Assembly (NCBI RefSeq): GCF_014201115.1
Contig: NZ_JACHDO010000001.1
Location: 6,386,001 to 6,450,000, forward strand
DNA length: 64,000 bases
Direction of reading: 5' to 3'
Source of the DNA: Nocardiopsis metallicus
Lineage (GTDB): Bacteria; Actinomycetota; Actinomycetes; Streptosporangiales; Streptosporangiaceae
Shown here: in pieces, positions 9,501-15,519 of the stretch
How the letters are laid out: every line of letters begins with the position of its first letter
Numbering within the stretch: the first letter of the stretch is position 1
Notes under the pieces: model-generated
Databases searched by the model: none
Seen by the model: only the letters and a program-made list of their open reading frames with translations
Told to the model about the DNA's origin: nothing
Made by a program: the position numbers and the translations under genes

Positions 9501-9935
9501 GTCGACACCCTGCTCGAACTCATGGAGGAGCACCCCGGTGAGGTCGTGGTGATCGTGTCCGGTCGCCCCCGGGAGATGTCCGGGTTCCTGTCGGGCAGCC
9601 CCGAGCTGGCCTCGCGGTTCTCCGGGACGGTGGAGTTCGCTCCCTACGGCCGGGAGGAGCTGGTGGGGGTCTTCGCGGTGATGGCCGAGCGGGCCGACCT
9701 CCGGGTCCCGGAAGCGACCCGGCGGGCGCTCGCGGAGATGGTCGGGGCGGACGACGGGCGGTTCACCGAGGAGAACGGGCACCGGGTGCGGGCGCTGTTC
9801 GAGGCGAGCGTGACCCGGCAGGCGCGGCGGATCGAGGCGGCGGCGCAGGCTGGGGACAGCCCCGACGTGGCCGAGCTCCAGACCCTGCTGCCGGAGGACC
9901 TCCCCGAACGGGGCTTGGGGGGTGTCGCGCCGTAG
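6531..9935 (+). CDS. right-handed beta-helix protein with one intact and one degenerate CbbX-type AAA+ domain (paralog 2)
   Basis: 1134 aa, colinear with paralog 1 from the first residues (M-x-TVRVSKTDP). A beta-helix region spans about 1-530, a Gly/Ala-rich linker about 530-560, then two AAA+ modules. D1 is intact: Walker A GPSGTGKT (K620) and Walker B ending D677-E678, with a roughly 10-residue insertion after it. D2 is altered: Walker A reads GPSGTGRST (Lys to Arg at 910) and the Walker B position aligned to LFIDEA reads LYVTDA (T971-D972), so the Mg-binding Asp and catalytic Glu are both replaced. The SRF arginine-finger-like motif remains. I infer that D2 binds or hydrolyses nucleotide poorly, making this a possible regulatory partner of paralog 1. 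The stop codon lies inside the first unit of the 53-bp repeat array. Confidence 0.8.
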   Translation: MITVRVSKTDPAAVSSLGKAVRDHRYRAGGVHLVVDPGEYVEPLVIGVQRRVVITPAEGAGTVTVVAANETNVFNVHGGGALEIHGICVRGSSAEYPPLYVQKGARLKAVDCVFTAPRRVNVVGARAEIVGCRFEDSGLLWDGSEGSVRECYFAGAVVAVQGECAPKFSGTVFTGAHDDWHTLYVAGSAPEFVDCALVDGGGVYVRDQARPEFTDLRVTGSHDWPVRVYERSRATFTRMVVEGARKKDTDAVFVHGDSEAALNDCEITGATRTGVAIEGGRLTARGLTVTGAATDAVLVDGGEATITDLRCTRIGKAALLVADGARVTVAGMSVAESGEKERGAIAAVRSRFEVSDLRVSRWHGPMAIVVGGRGFFEDIVGHDVGSGIHSREEATLTVRGMVLRDAREDGLNILDGTEIQLHHADLSDCGEDAVYVQGGHVTLRSCTLSGSGERGVRVGEGGVAALEDTAVRDGRGDGIMVEDGGRVRLVRCTVSGNEEEGLWAAGGASVYLEESTFSGNRGGDGDQAGSSVPGAAASVAQPGGGAAAWGPGESAVRDRARPLESLLAELEGMVGLEGVKKEVRSLVNFQLVSAKRVEAGFPALNVSRHLVFSGPSGTGKTTVARLYGEILRSLGVLGKGQLLEVSRADLVAEQLGGTARKTADLVGRARGGVLFVDEAYELLDDGAGAAGACPDPEGASGQEAVDTLIRLMKELRDEVVVVFSGRTGPMRDFLEANPALRARVARTIEFEDYSPEQLGGIFEGMVEAQGYTLGEGTRDLLVRHFRGRPRGEVLRGEGFGNGNEARRVFEEALRAQAGRIVSGDYQTVEDLTRLRPADLEDAVAAGAVGSRDGARVRALLASLDGMVGLAEVKRQVRGFADLLASARRTEGEAVPAARHLVFLGPSGTGRSTVARLYGELLAALGVLARGHLVEAGPGHLVGPPGQRGPGQVARRTRELFERARGGLLYVTDADELTRDFAGGRGVGQDVVDTLLELMEEHPGEVVVIVSGRPREMSGFLSGSPELASRFSGTVEFAPYGREELVGVFAVMAERADLRVPEATRRALAEMVGADDGRFTEENGHRVRALFEASVTRQARRIEAAAQAGDSPDVAELQTLLPEDLPERGLGGVAP

Positions 9936-10176
9936 GCGTCCGTTGAGGGTGGTGGTGGGCGACGTGGCGTGGGGGTGTTGCGCCGTAGGTGTCCGTTGAG
10001 GGTGGTGGTGGGCGACGTGGCGTGGGGGTGTTGCGCCGTAGGTGTCCGTTGAGGGTGGTGGTGGGCGACGTGGCGTGGGGGTGTTGCGCCGTAGGTGTCC
10101 GTTGAGGGTGGTGGTGGGCGACGTGGCGTGGGGGTGTTGCGCCGTAGGTGTCCGTTGAGGGTGGTGGTGGGCGACG
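9923..10176 (+). repeat. 53-bp tandem repeat array (about 4.8 copies)
   Basis: Units start at 9923, 9976, 10029, 10082 and 10135; the last breaks off after about 41 bp. The unit contains CGCCGTAGGTGTCCGTTGAG followed by GGTGGTGGTGGGCGACG. Copies are nearly identical except copy 1, which carries the last codons and TAG stop of paralog 2. A diverged single unit occurs on the opposite strand at 16896-16945 and 48924-48971. Confidence 0.95.
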
Positions 10177-10254
10177 GGTGGGCTTGGGGGAATGATTACT
10201 CCGCGTGTATCGGTGTTGAGCCTGTCGTGTCCGAAGTATGGGTAGGTGGGCGAT

Positions 10255-10608
10255 ATGAGTCTGTTGTTCATGTTGTTCGCCCTGATGGGCGCGGTGATCG
10301 TGCTTGGCGGTGGCTCCTACGCCCTGCGCCGCGTCCTGGCCCACATGGAGGCGCGCGTCGCCGTGGCGGAGCCGGAACCGCCCCCGAGGGCCGAACACGG
10401 CAACCACGTGGGCGGGTACGTGCCGATCCAGCGCGATCCCGACGAACTCCCCGCCGAGGTGCTCTCCCGGGCGCGCAACCTGGTCGCGCTGGGGCGCGCC
10501 GACGAGGCGGTCCGGCTGGTCCGGACGCGCCTGGGCGGTGACGAGAACCGGGCGCGGCTGGTGGTGCGGCGCCTGGGCGAGGAGGGGCGGCCCGCGCTGG
10601 AGCCCTGA
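10255..10608 (+). CDS. small membrane protein with a possible L7/L12 C-terminal-like domain
   Basis: 117 aa from ATG 10255, chosen because GGTAGG lies 8 nt upstream; an in-frame GTG at 10246 would add three residues. Residues about 1-22 form one hydrophobic membrane segment, followed by a Pro/Glu-rich linker. The C-terminal about 45 residues (LSRARNLVALGRADEAVRLV...) resemble the helical ribosomal L7/L12 C-terminal fold found as an add-on in small actinobacterial membrane proteins. Function unknown. It follows the repeat array and is convergent with a tiny membrane protein gene 11 bp away. Confidence 0.6.
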   Translation: MSLLFMLFALMGAVIVLGGGSYALRRVLAHMEARVAVAEPEPPPRAEHGNHVGGYVPIQRDPDELPAEVLSRARNLVALGRADEAVRLVRTRLGGDENRARLVVRRLGEEGRPALEP

Positions 10609-10619
10609 GCTGGTGCTGG

Positions 10620-10775
10620 TCAGGTGCGCTGGCGGTTCTGCAGCCATCCCCACACGGCGGTCGCGACGAACAGCAGGCCGCCGATCACGGCCAGCCAGAA
10701 CAACCCCCTGATCACGATGCCGAGGATGGCCAGGATCAGCCAGATCGCCAGCAGGACGAGGATGAGGTAGACCAT
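10620..10775 (-). CDS. tiny hydrophobic membrane protein (51 aa)
   Basis: Too short for most gene callers but well supported: an ATG with AGGAG about 6 nt upstream, and a 51-aa product that is almost all membrane helix (two segments, about 3-22 and 24-45) ending in a basic tail (QNRQRT). Similar short hydrophobic proteins of unknown role are common in actinomycetes. It is convergent with the gene ending at 10608. Confidence 0.6.
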   Translation of the reverse strand: MVYLILVLLAIWLILAILGIVIRGLFWLAVIGGLLFVATAVWGWLQNRQRT

Positions 10776-10894
10776 GTGCGCTCCTGGTCGGTCAGTGTGC
10801 TTCGGGCCGATCAGTGAACTACCCCGCTGGCCCCCCTCCATACCGGCTGGCGCGGCGCCGCCTGAGCCGGGGCGTCCGGATCCAGCTCCGGGGA

Positions 10895-11728
10895 TCAGGG
10901 CCAGGTGCCGTCGACCACCGTTCCGTGGTCCGGTTTCTCCCGGTCCAGCCACTCCTGGCGCCTGCGGGCGAACTCCCCGGCCCACTCCACCTGCCGCCGG
11001 TGCAGTTCCGGCAGGGTGAGCGCCGCCGCCTCGGGGTGGCGGGCACCGATCTCCACGGCCAGGGCCAGCGCGGCCGCGGCGTCGCCCACGGCGGTGTGCG
11101 CGTCGGTCAGCGCGACCCCGTAGTACTCGCACAGGGCGCTCAGCGTGCGCTTGCCGCGCCGGAAGGGCTCCAGGCCCCGGTCGATCACCAGCGGGTCCAC
11201 GACGGGCTCCACGGGACCGCCGAGGGCCTCGGAGAGCGGGCTCAGGCCGTGCCTGCGCCGTTCGGCGTCCAACAGCGTGAGGTCGTAGGGCGCGTTGAAC
11301 ACGACCAGTCCCCGGCCGCCGTCCAGGTGCCCGGCCAGGGTCGCGGTGATCTCCTCGATACACTCCGTGGCCGGACGCCCCTCGGCGCGGGCCCGCTCGG
11401 TGCTGATGCCGTGGACGGCCACCGCCCCGGCGGGGATCTCCTTCTCACCGGGGTCGACCAGCCAGGTGCGCCGGCCGCCGTCGAGGTCAACCACGGCGGC
11501 CGAGACCAGGAAGGCGGTGGCGGGGTCGGGGGAGGAGGTCTCGGTGTCGAACCCGGCGAGGTCGGTGGTGTGCCAGCCGGTGTGGCCGCCGCGTGCGGGA
11601 GGGGCCGGGCGCGGTTCGTGGTCGGCGCAGTGGGTGCGCCAGCGCCCGCTCTCCTTGACGACGAAGCCCGCCCCGCTCTCCACCCGGACCGAACAGGTGA
11701 CGCAGGTGCCGGGGAAGCGGTTGCGCAT
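10895..11728 (-). CDS. DEDDh 3'-5' exonuclease (DnaQ/epsilon-like)
   Basis: 277 aa; ATG with AGAGGA upstream. The N-terminal about 45 residues carry a CxxC pair and a later Cys/His, possibly a small metal-binding knuckle. The exonuclease core shows Exo I GFDTETSS (D-x-E), Exo II FNAPYDLTLL (Asp) and Exo III HTAVGDA (His and Asp of DEDDh). Family members remove nucleotides from DNA or RNA 3' ends in proofreading, repair or RNA turnover. As a stand-alone protein in an otherwise hypothetical region its partner is unknown. It is divergent from the small gene at 11894. Confidence 0.85.
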   Translation of the reverse strand: MRNRFPGTCVTCSVRVESGAGFVVKESGRWRTHCADHEPRPAPPARGGHTGWHTTDLAGFDTETSSPDPATAFLVSAAVVDLDGGRRTWLVDPGEKEIPAGAVAVHGISTERARAEGRPATECIEEITATLAGHLDGGRGLVVFNAPYDLTLLDAERRRHGLSPLSEALGGPVEPVVDPLVIDRGLEPFRRGKRTLSALCEYYGVALTDAHTAVGDAAAALALAVEIGARHPEAAALTLPELHRRQVEWAGEFARRRQEWLDREKPDHGTVVDGTWP

Positions 11729-11893
11729 GGATTCCTCTCCGGCCGGGCGGCGGCCCGGTACGTGGTTGGCCGCTGTGAGCAGCGGCGATTCGGGACCATC
11801 GTAGGTCCGGGCGGTGACAGTCCGGGGCGGGGCGGGGAAGGTGCTGGTGGGGCGGGTGTGTGCGATGGCCTTCTTCTGGGGAAGTGAAGGGAC

Positions 11894-12109
11894 ATGAGTC
11901 TGGAAGAGGCATCACGTCAGCTGGAAGCCGCTATCCACGATGCGCGGGTCTCGTTCGACTGCATCCTGTTGGAGGAGCTGGACCGGGCACACACCAACGC
12001 CATCACCGCCCGGGCCGCCGTGGATGCGGCCGAACAGGCGATCCGGGTGGAGTTGGAGAGGCGGACGGCCGAGGAGACGGACAAGGAAGAGGCCGACAGC
12101 CCCGACTGA
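11894..12109 (+). CDS. small helical hypothetical protein
   Basis: 71 aa; ATG start with AAGGG upstream. The product is charged and almost wholly helical or coiled-coil in character (EEASRQLEAAIHDAR, AVDAAEQAIRVELERR), with an acidic C-terminus. No family recognised. It is followed 70 bp later by the gene at 12180. Confidence 0.55.
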   Translation: MSLEEASRQLEAAIHDARVSFDCILLEELDRAHTNAITARAAVDAAEQAIRVELERRTAEETDKEEADSPD

Positions 12110-12142
12110 CCGGAGGGATCCCCGGCCTCGGGGCCGTGGGTA

Positions 12143-12158
12143 TCGAACACGTTTTCGA
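12143..12158 (+). promoter_or_regulatory. LexA (SOS) box-like site
   Basis: TCGAACACGTTTTCGA matches the actinobacterial/Gram-positive LexA consensus TCGAAC-N4-GTTCGA at 11 of 12 defined positions. It lies just upstream of a -10-like TATGCT (12167-12172) and the start of the gene at 12180, the right place for repression. DNA-damage induction is inferred. Confidence 0.5.
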
Positions 12159-12179
12159 ACAACGGGTATGCTGTGTGGT

Positions 12180-12557
12180 ATGCCCGATCAGTCCCTGACG
12201 CCGGACTGGCCCGCGAGTGTGCACCCACCCGGGTCGGACTCCTTCGAGCGGACGGCCCTGGAATGGTTGTTCGACCACGTGCCGGCCGACTACCGGTTGC
12301 ACGGGGTCCTGCGGCGCCACCCCGTGGCCCTTTCCCGGCTGGCGCGCCAGTACGTCTCCGCGGCGCTGGAGGCGGCCCGGGAGGGGTACCGCACGGCCCG
12401 CGTGGACCTACGCGACCAGTTGCCGCCGCACGCCCTCGACCAGGTCATGAACGCCTACCTCGCGGAGGGGCAGCGCACCGCAGACGTCCTCCGCGCCGTC
12501 GAGGCGGTGGATGGGGCGCTGCGCGCCTCGGCCCCGGACGGGGGCCGCCATGAGTGA
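12180..12557 (+). CDS. hypothetical protein behind a LexA-like box
   Basis: 125 aa. I chose ATG 12180 because TATGCT at 12167-12172 is 7 nt upstream, giving a leaderless transcript; ATG 12168 in the same frame is the alternative. The protein is mostly helical (ALEWLFDHVPADYRLHGVLRRHP, LSRLARQYVSAALEAAREGYR) and soluble, with no recognised catalytic motif. The upstream LexA-like box suggests SOS control. Function unknown. Confidence 0.65.
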   Translation: MPDQSLTPDWPASVHPPGSDSFERTALEWLFDHVPADYRLHGVLRRHPVALSRLARQYVSAALEAAREGYRTARVDLRDQLPPHALDQVMNAYLAEGQRTADVLRAVEAVDGALRASAPDGGRHE

Positions 12558-12699
12558 GCCCCCGCGTGATTTCCCGGACGGGTCCCACGAGCGGCCCGTC
12601 GGTTCGCTGGAGTGTTCGGGCGGTGCTCCGCGGCGGCCAAGCGGTTCTCCGAGACCGCCGGGCGGTTCGCCGGAGCGCTCAGGCGACTCCCTGAGGCGG

Positions 12700-13260
12700 T
12701 CAGGCGGTCACCCGGACCAGGACGGCCACCTCGTCGCCGGTGTTCACCAGGTAGTGGTGGTCCTGCGCGGCGGTGCCGGTGCCGCTCACCACGCGGGTCC
12801 GGCCGGGGGCCAGCTCGGCTGCCGAGCGCATCTGGCCGTCGGCGCCGGAGGTGATCAGGTGTGCCCGACCACTGACCAGGTGCAATACCTCCAGAGTGTG
12901 CGGGCGGTCGGAGCGCCGGGCCGGGCCGGGCACGAAGCTGTTGGGTTCGAGGGCGACCGTGGTCACCCGGAACCGGCCGCTCACGTGCCGCCGGGCGCTG
13001 CGCGGGGCGGGCTGCCAGTGGCCGCGCCGGGTCGGCCACAGGGTCGGCCGGAGCAGCGAGGAAGCGGCGCCGCGGGCCGCGGAGACCAGCTGTCCGAGGG
13101 TGGGCAGACGGCGTTCGCTCAGGTGGGCGTAGCCGGAGGTGCGACCCGCGTCGATCACGTCGCCGATCCCGTCGAGCGAGACGGACGCGGCGCGCGGGCG
13201 GGGGGTGTGCTCGGTCGCGCCGGGGCGGAGGACGGTCGTGGCGGAGGCCTGCTGGGGCAT
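12700..13260 (-). CDS. cupin-like hypothetical protein
   Basis: 186 aa from ATG 13260, which has AAGGA about 10 nt upstream; a longer frame to 13422 exists but lacks a good start signal. The C-terminal half (HTLEVLHLVSGRAHLITSG...LAPGRTRVV...HHYLVNTGDEVAVLVRV) has the strand pattern of a small beta-barrel cupin, though the usual metal His cluster is not clearly present. The N-terminal half is basic and Arg-rich. No specific function can be given. A long opposite-strand frame across this gene looks like a composition artefact. Confidence 0.5.
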   Translation of the reverse strand: MPQQASATTVLRPGATEHTPRPRAASVSLDGIGDVIDAGRTSGYAHLSERRLPTLGQLVSAARGAASSLLRPTLWPTRRGHWQPAPRSARRHVSGRFRVTTVALEPNSFVPGPARRSDRPHTLEVLHLVSGRAHLITSGADGQMRSAAELAPGRTRVVSGTGTAAQDHHYLVNTGDEVAVLVRVTA

Positions 13261-13362
13261 CGTGAGAAGATCCTTCACGTGTACGCGGCCGGGTCCTGTG
13301 ACCGGGGCCGCGGGTATGTCGTCAGTGGGCCCCGGCGGTGCCGGGGCGGCAGGGGCGGCCGC

Positions 13363-13380
13363 TCCGAACGTGCGTTCGGA
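13363..13380 (-). promoter_or_regulatory. palindromic operator resembling a LexA/Cheo box
   Basis: TCCGAACGTGCGTTCGGA: perfect 7-bp arms around GTGC. The core fits CGAAC-RNRY-GTTYG. It lies about 100 bp upstream of the cupin-like gene. It could equally be a site for another dimeric repressor. Confidence 0.4.
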
Positions 13381-13811
13381 GGGGAGAATCACCCAGGTGG
13401 AGCTCGCTCGCGGGCCCGTCACACCACGGGGTGGAGGCCGCTCACGGACTGGTCGGGCGGGGTCGGTCGACTCAGACCCCTCGGCTGCGACTCAGTGACG
13501 ACAACACGGACACGCCGCACGGGCCAGGTGGCAGGAGACCCAGGGGGTCGTACGAGCCGTGGCGTCGGTGCGGGTGCGCGGATACATGAAGGTAAGGAGA
13601 CCAGTAAAGCCGGTCGTGCGTCAAGCGAACGCCGGGAATCGTGCGTGTCGTACAGCTCACCGGTTCGCCCGGAACATGTTGCGGGCGGCGCCCGGTGGTG
13701 GTGACATGTGGAACCCGAGAACACGGCGCCTCCGCCGGTCCGGGACCCATCCCCCAGTACAGCCGTAGCGACAGGAGTGGCCGTGCAGCCGTCCGTCCCC
13801 AGAGGGCAGCC
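13381..13811. other. intergenic stretch without a convincing gene
   Basis: About 430 bp between the divergent cupin-like gene and the small membrane gene. Several open frames exist on both strands, but none has a plausible start signal or protein-like composition. No tRNA, strong hairpin or repeat was seen. Confidence 0.4.
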
Positions 13812-14102
13812 TTGAGCCCCCAGGCACAGGGCCTGTGGGCGCGTGTACTGGTGCGTGCCCTCGTCGTGGCCGCCGCCGGTGTGATGGCGCTCGGCTTCCT
13901 CGGGCCCGGGGCAGCGCTGCTGGTCACCTTCCTGACCGCGCTCACCTACGTGCTGCTGTGGGCGCGTTCCCGCTACGCGGGCTTCCTGTTCGTCGACCCG
14001 GGGCCGGGCCCCGGCCCCGAACCGCCCGAAGACCCCGCCGTCGACCCGGACGGTCCGACGGACCCGCCGCGCGGTCCCCGCCCCCGGAACCCACCGGACT
14101 GA
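13812..14102 (+). CDS. small two-helix membrane protein
   Basis: 96 aa if started at TTG 13812 (GAGGG 5 nt upstream); the frame is open further upstream without a better start. Two membrane helices (about 10-27 and 29-48: LVVAAAGVMALGFL, LLVTFLTALTYVLL) are followed by a Pro/Asp-rich cytoplasmic tail (GPGPGPEPPEDPAVDPDGP). It looks like the small DUF4229-type membrane proteins of actinomycetes, but that match is only by general shape. Confidence 0.45.
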   Translation: MSPQAQGLWARVLVRALVVAAAGVMALGFLGPGAALLVTFLTALTYVLLWARSRYAGFLFVDPGPGPGPEPPEDPAVDPDGPTDPPRGPRPRNPPD

Positions 14103-14238
14103 GATCACATTCCCCGCGAGGACGACGCGGAGAAGAGCGTCCCGTGCAGTTCAGGGGCGCCGCGGGGAGAGCGGGCAGCGGCGTGTCTTTCACCGAACCG
14201 GGGGGTGGCACCCCGTGCGCGGCGTAGATTCTAGGGCT

Positions 14239-14847
14239 ATGACGGACCGGGATCTTCTGTACGTGCTGAGCTCCGGCCGGGTCCCGCCGGCGGACGCCTA
14301 CAGCAGGCTCCTCGACGCCTATGGAGAGGAGCTGTACCGGCGTTGCATCCTGGTCCTGCGGGACAGGGACGCCGCGCACGTCGTCCTCAGAGACACGCTG
14401 ATCGTCGCCCGCGCGCACATCGGCCGACTGCCGGACCCCGAGCTCCTGGGGGAGTGGCTGCACGCGGTGACGGAGGCCGAGTGCGTGCGGTACCGGCAGC
14501 TCCGCGCGCCCTGGCCCGGCGACTGCCGGCCGCTGTCCCTGCCGGAACGGACGGAGATGGTCCGGGCCAGGGTCCTCAACGGGATGAGCGGTCCCGAACT
14601 GCACGGCTACCGCATCCACGTCGCGGCCCGGGCCGACCGCTTCGGCGATGACGGCTTCCCGCTGCGGCCCGAGACCCCGCGGTTCCCGGCCGGGCTGTCC
14701 CCGGTGCCGCTGGTCGTCGCTGTACTGTGCGCGCTGCTGGTGCTCGCGCTGGCCGGTTACGCGCTGGTCCGCGACCCCGTCCACGAACTGGGCACGGACG
14801 AGGTGCTCCTGAGCTGCGGAGACCCGCAGGGGGCGGTCCGGGCATGA
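14239..14847 (+). CDS. sigma-region-2-like protein with C-terminal membrane anchor
   Basis: 202 aa; ATG 14239 with TAGATT (14225-14230) 8 nt upstream suggests a leaderless gene. Residues about 20-95 (YGEELYRRCILVLRDRDAAHVVLRDTLIVA...LGEWLHAVTEAEC) follow the pattern of ECF sigma-70 region 2. There is no region 4 (-35 recognition); instead one membrane helix (about 157-178) and a short external tail with one Cys are present. I infer a degenerate sigma-like protein that may act as a membrane-bound regulator rather than a true sigma factor. Confidence 0.55.
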   Translation: MTDRDLLYVLSSGRVPPADAYSRLLDAYGEELYRRCILVLRDRDAAHVVLRDTLIVARAHIGRLPDPELLGEWLHAVTEAECVRYRQLRAPWPGDCRPLSLPERTEMVRARVLNGMSGPELHGYRIHVAARADRFGDDGFPLRPETPRFPAGLSPVPLVVAVLCALLVLALAGYALVRDPVHELGTDEVLLSCGDPQGAVRA

Positions 14848-14850
14848 CGA

Positions 14851-14879
14851 AGGCCCGGCGGGGAAAACCTGCCGGGCCT
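14851..14879. terminator. bidirectional terminator hairpin
   Basis: AGGCCCGGC pairs with GCCGGGCCT, extended by one G-T and two G-C pairs around loop GAAAA. It lies between the convergent genes ending at 14847 (+) and 14916 (-). Confidence 0.75.
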
Positions 14880-14915
14880 GACAAAGGCAACCGAGACGCG
14901 TGGTGGCGTCGGCGG

Positions 14916-15443
14916 TTACTTGTCCTCGTTGGTGATGATGTGCGAGGAGTCTCCGTGCACACCGGCCTCCTCGGCGCGCTTCACCGAGGCGATGATCTCC
15001 TGCTCGGCCTCGTGGCGGCCGACCCAGCTGGCGCCCTCGACGGACTTGCCGGGCTCGAGGTCCTTGTACACGGTGAAGAAGTGCTCGATTTCGAGGCGCT
15101 CGAACTCGTTGACGTGGTGAATGTCACGCAGGTGCTCCTGGCGCGGGTCCGTCGCCGGAACGCACAGCAGCTTGTCGTCGCCGCCCGCCTCGTCACGCAT
15201 GCGGAACATGCCGATGGCGCGCGCCCGGATCAGGCAGCCCGGGAAGGTCGGGGCCTTGAGCAGGACAAGAGCGTCCAAGGGGTCGCCGTCCTCGCCGAGG
15301 GTGCCCTCGACGAAGCCGTAGTCGGCGGGGTAGGTCGTAGAGGTGAACAGCATGCGGTCGAGACGGATACGACCGGTCTCGTGGTCCACCTCGTACTTGT
15401 TGCGCTCCCCCTTGGGGATCTCGATCGTAACGTCGAATTCCAT
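14916..15443 (-). CDS. ppa: inorganic pyrophosphatase
   Basis: 175 aa family I soluble pyrophosphatase, which hydrolyses PPi to phosphate and pulls biosynthetic reactions forward in the cytoplasm. Start ATG 15443 ([18 protein letters not shown]) matches the family N-terminus and has GGGAG upstream; an in-frame TTG 18 bp further up is less likely. The active-site signature [20 protein letters not shown] is present (D-G-D-P-L-D). It is divergent from dacB with 76 bp between starts. Confidence 0.95.
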   Translation of the reverse strand: MEFDVTIEIPKGERNKYEVDHETGRIRLDRMLFTSTTYPADYGFVEGTLGEDGDPLDALVLLKAPTFPGCLIRARAIGMFRMRDEAGGDDKLLCVPATDPRQEHLRDIHHVNEFERLEIEHFFTVYKDLEPGKSVEGASWVGRHEAEQEIIASVKRAEEAGVHGDSSHIITNEDK

Positions 15444-15519
15444 GCTGATCTCGGCTCCCAATGCGACTAATGTCGCCGTATAACTACAACGTCAGACCGC
15501 GACACCGAAGGAAGGGCAG

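Noticed and set aside
2650-10200. Possible genomic island inserted at tRNA-Thr
   Set aside because: No integrase, no second copy of the tRNA 3' end and no composition break that I can see.
6246-10271. 1341-codon open frame on the minus strand
   Set aside because: It runs antisense to paralog 2 and through the 53-bp repeats; composition is His/Pro/Arg-rich and it shows no family motifs. Typical high-GC shadow frame.
12511-13704. 397-codon plus-strand frame, with an ATG at 12550 overlapping the upstream stop
   Set aside because: Low-complexity Gly/Arg product antisense to the cupin-like gene, which has a better start signal and protein-like sequence.
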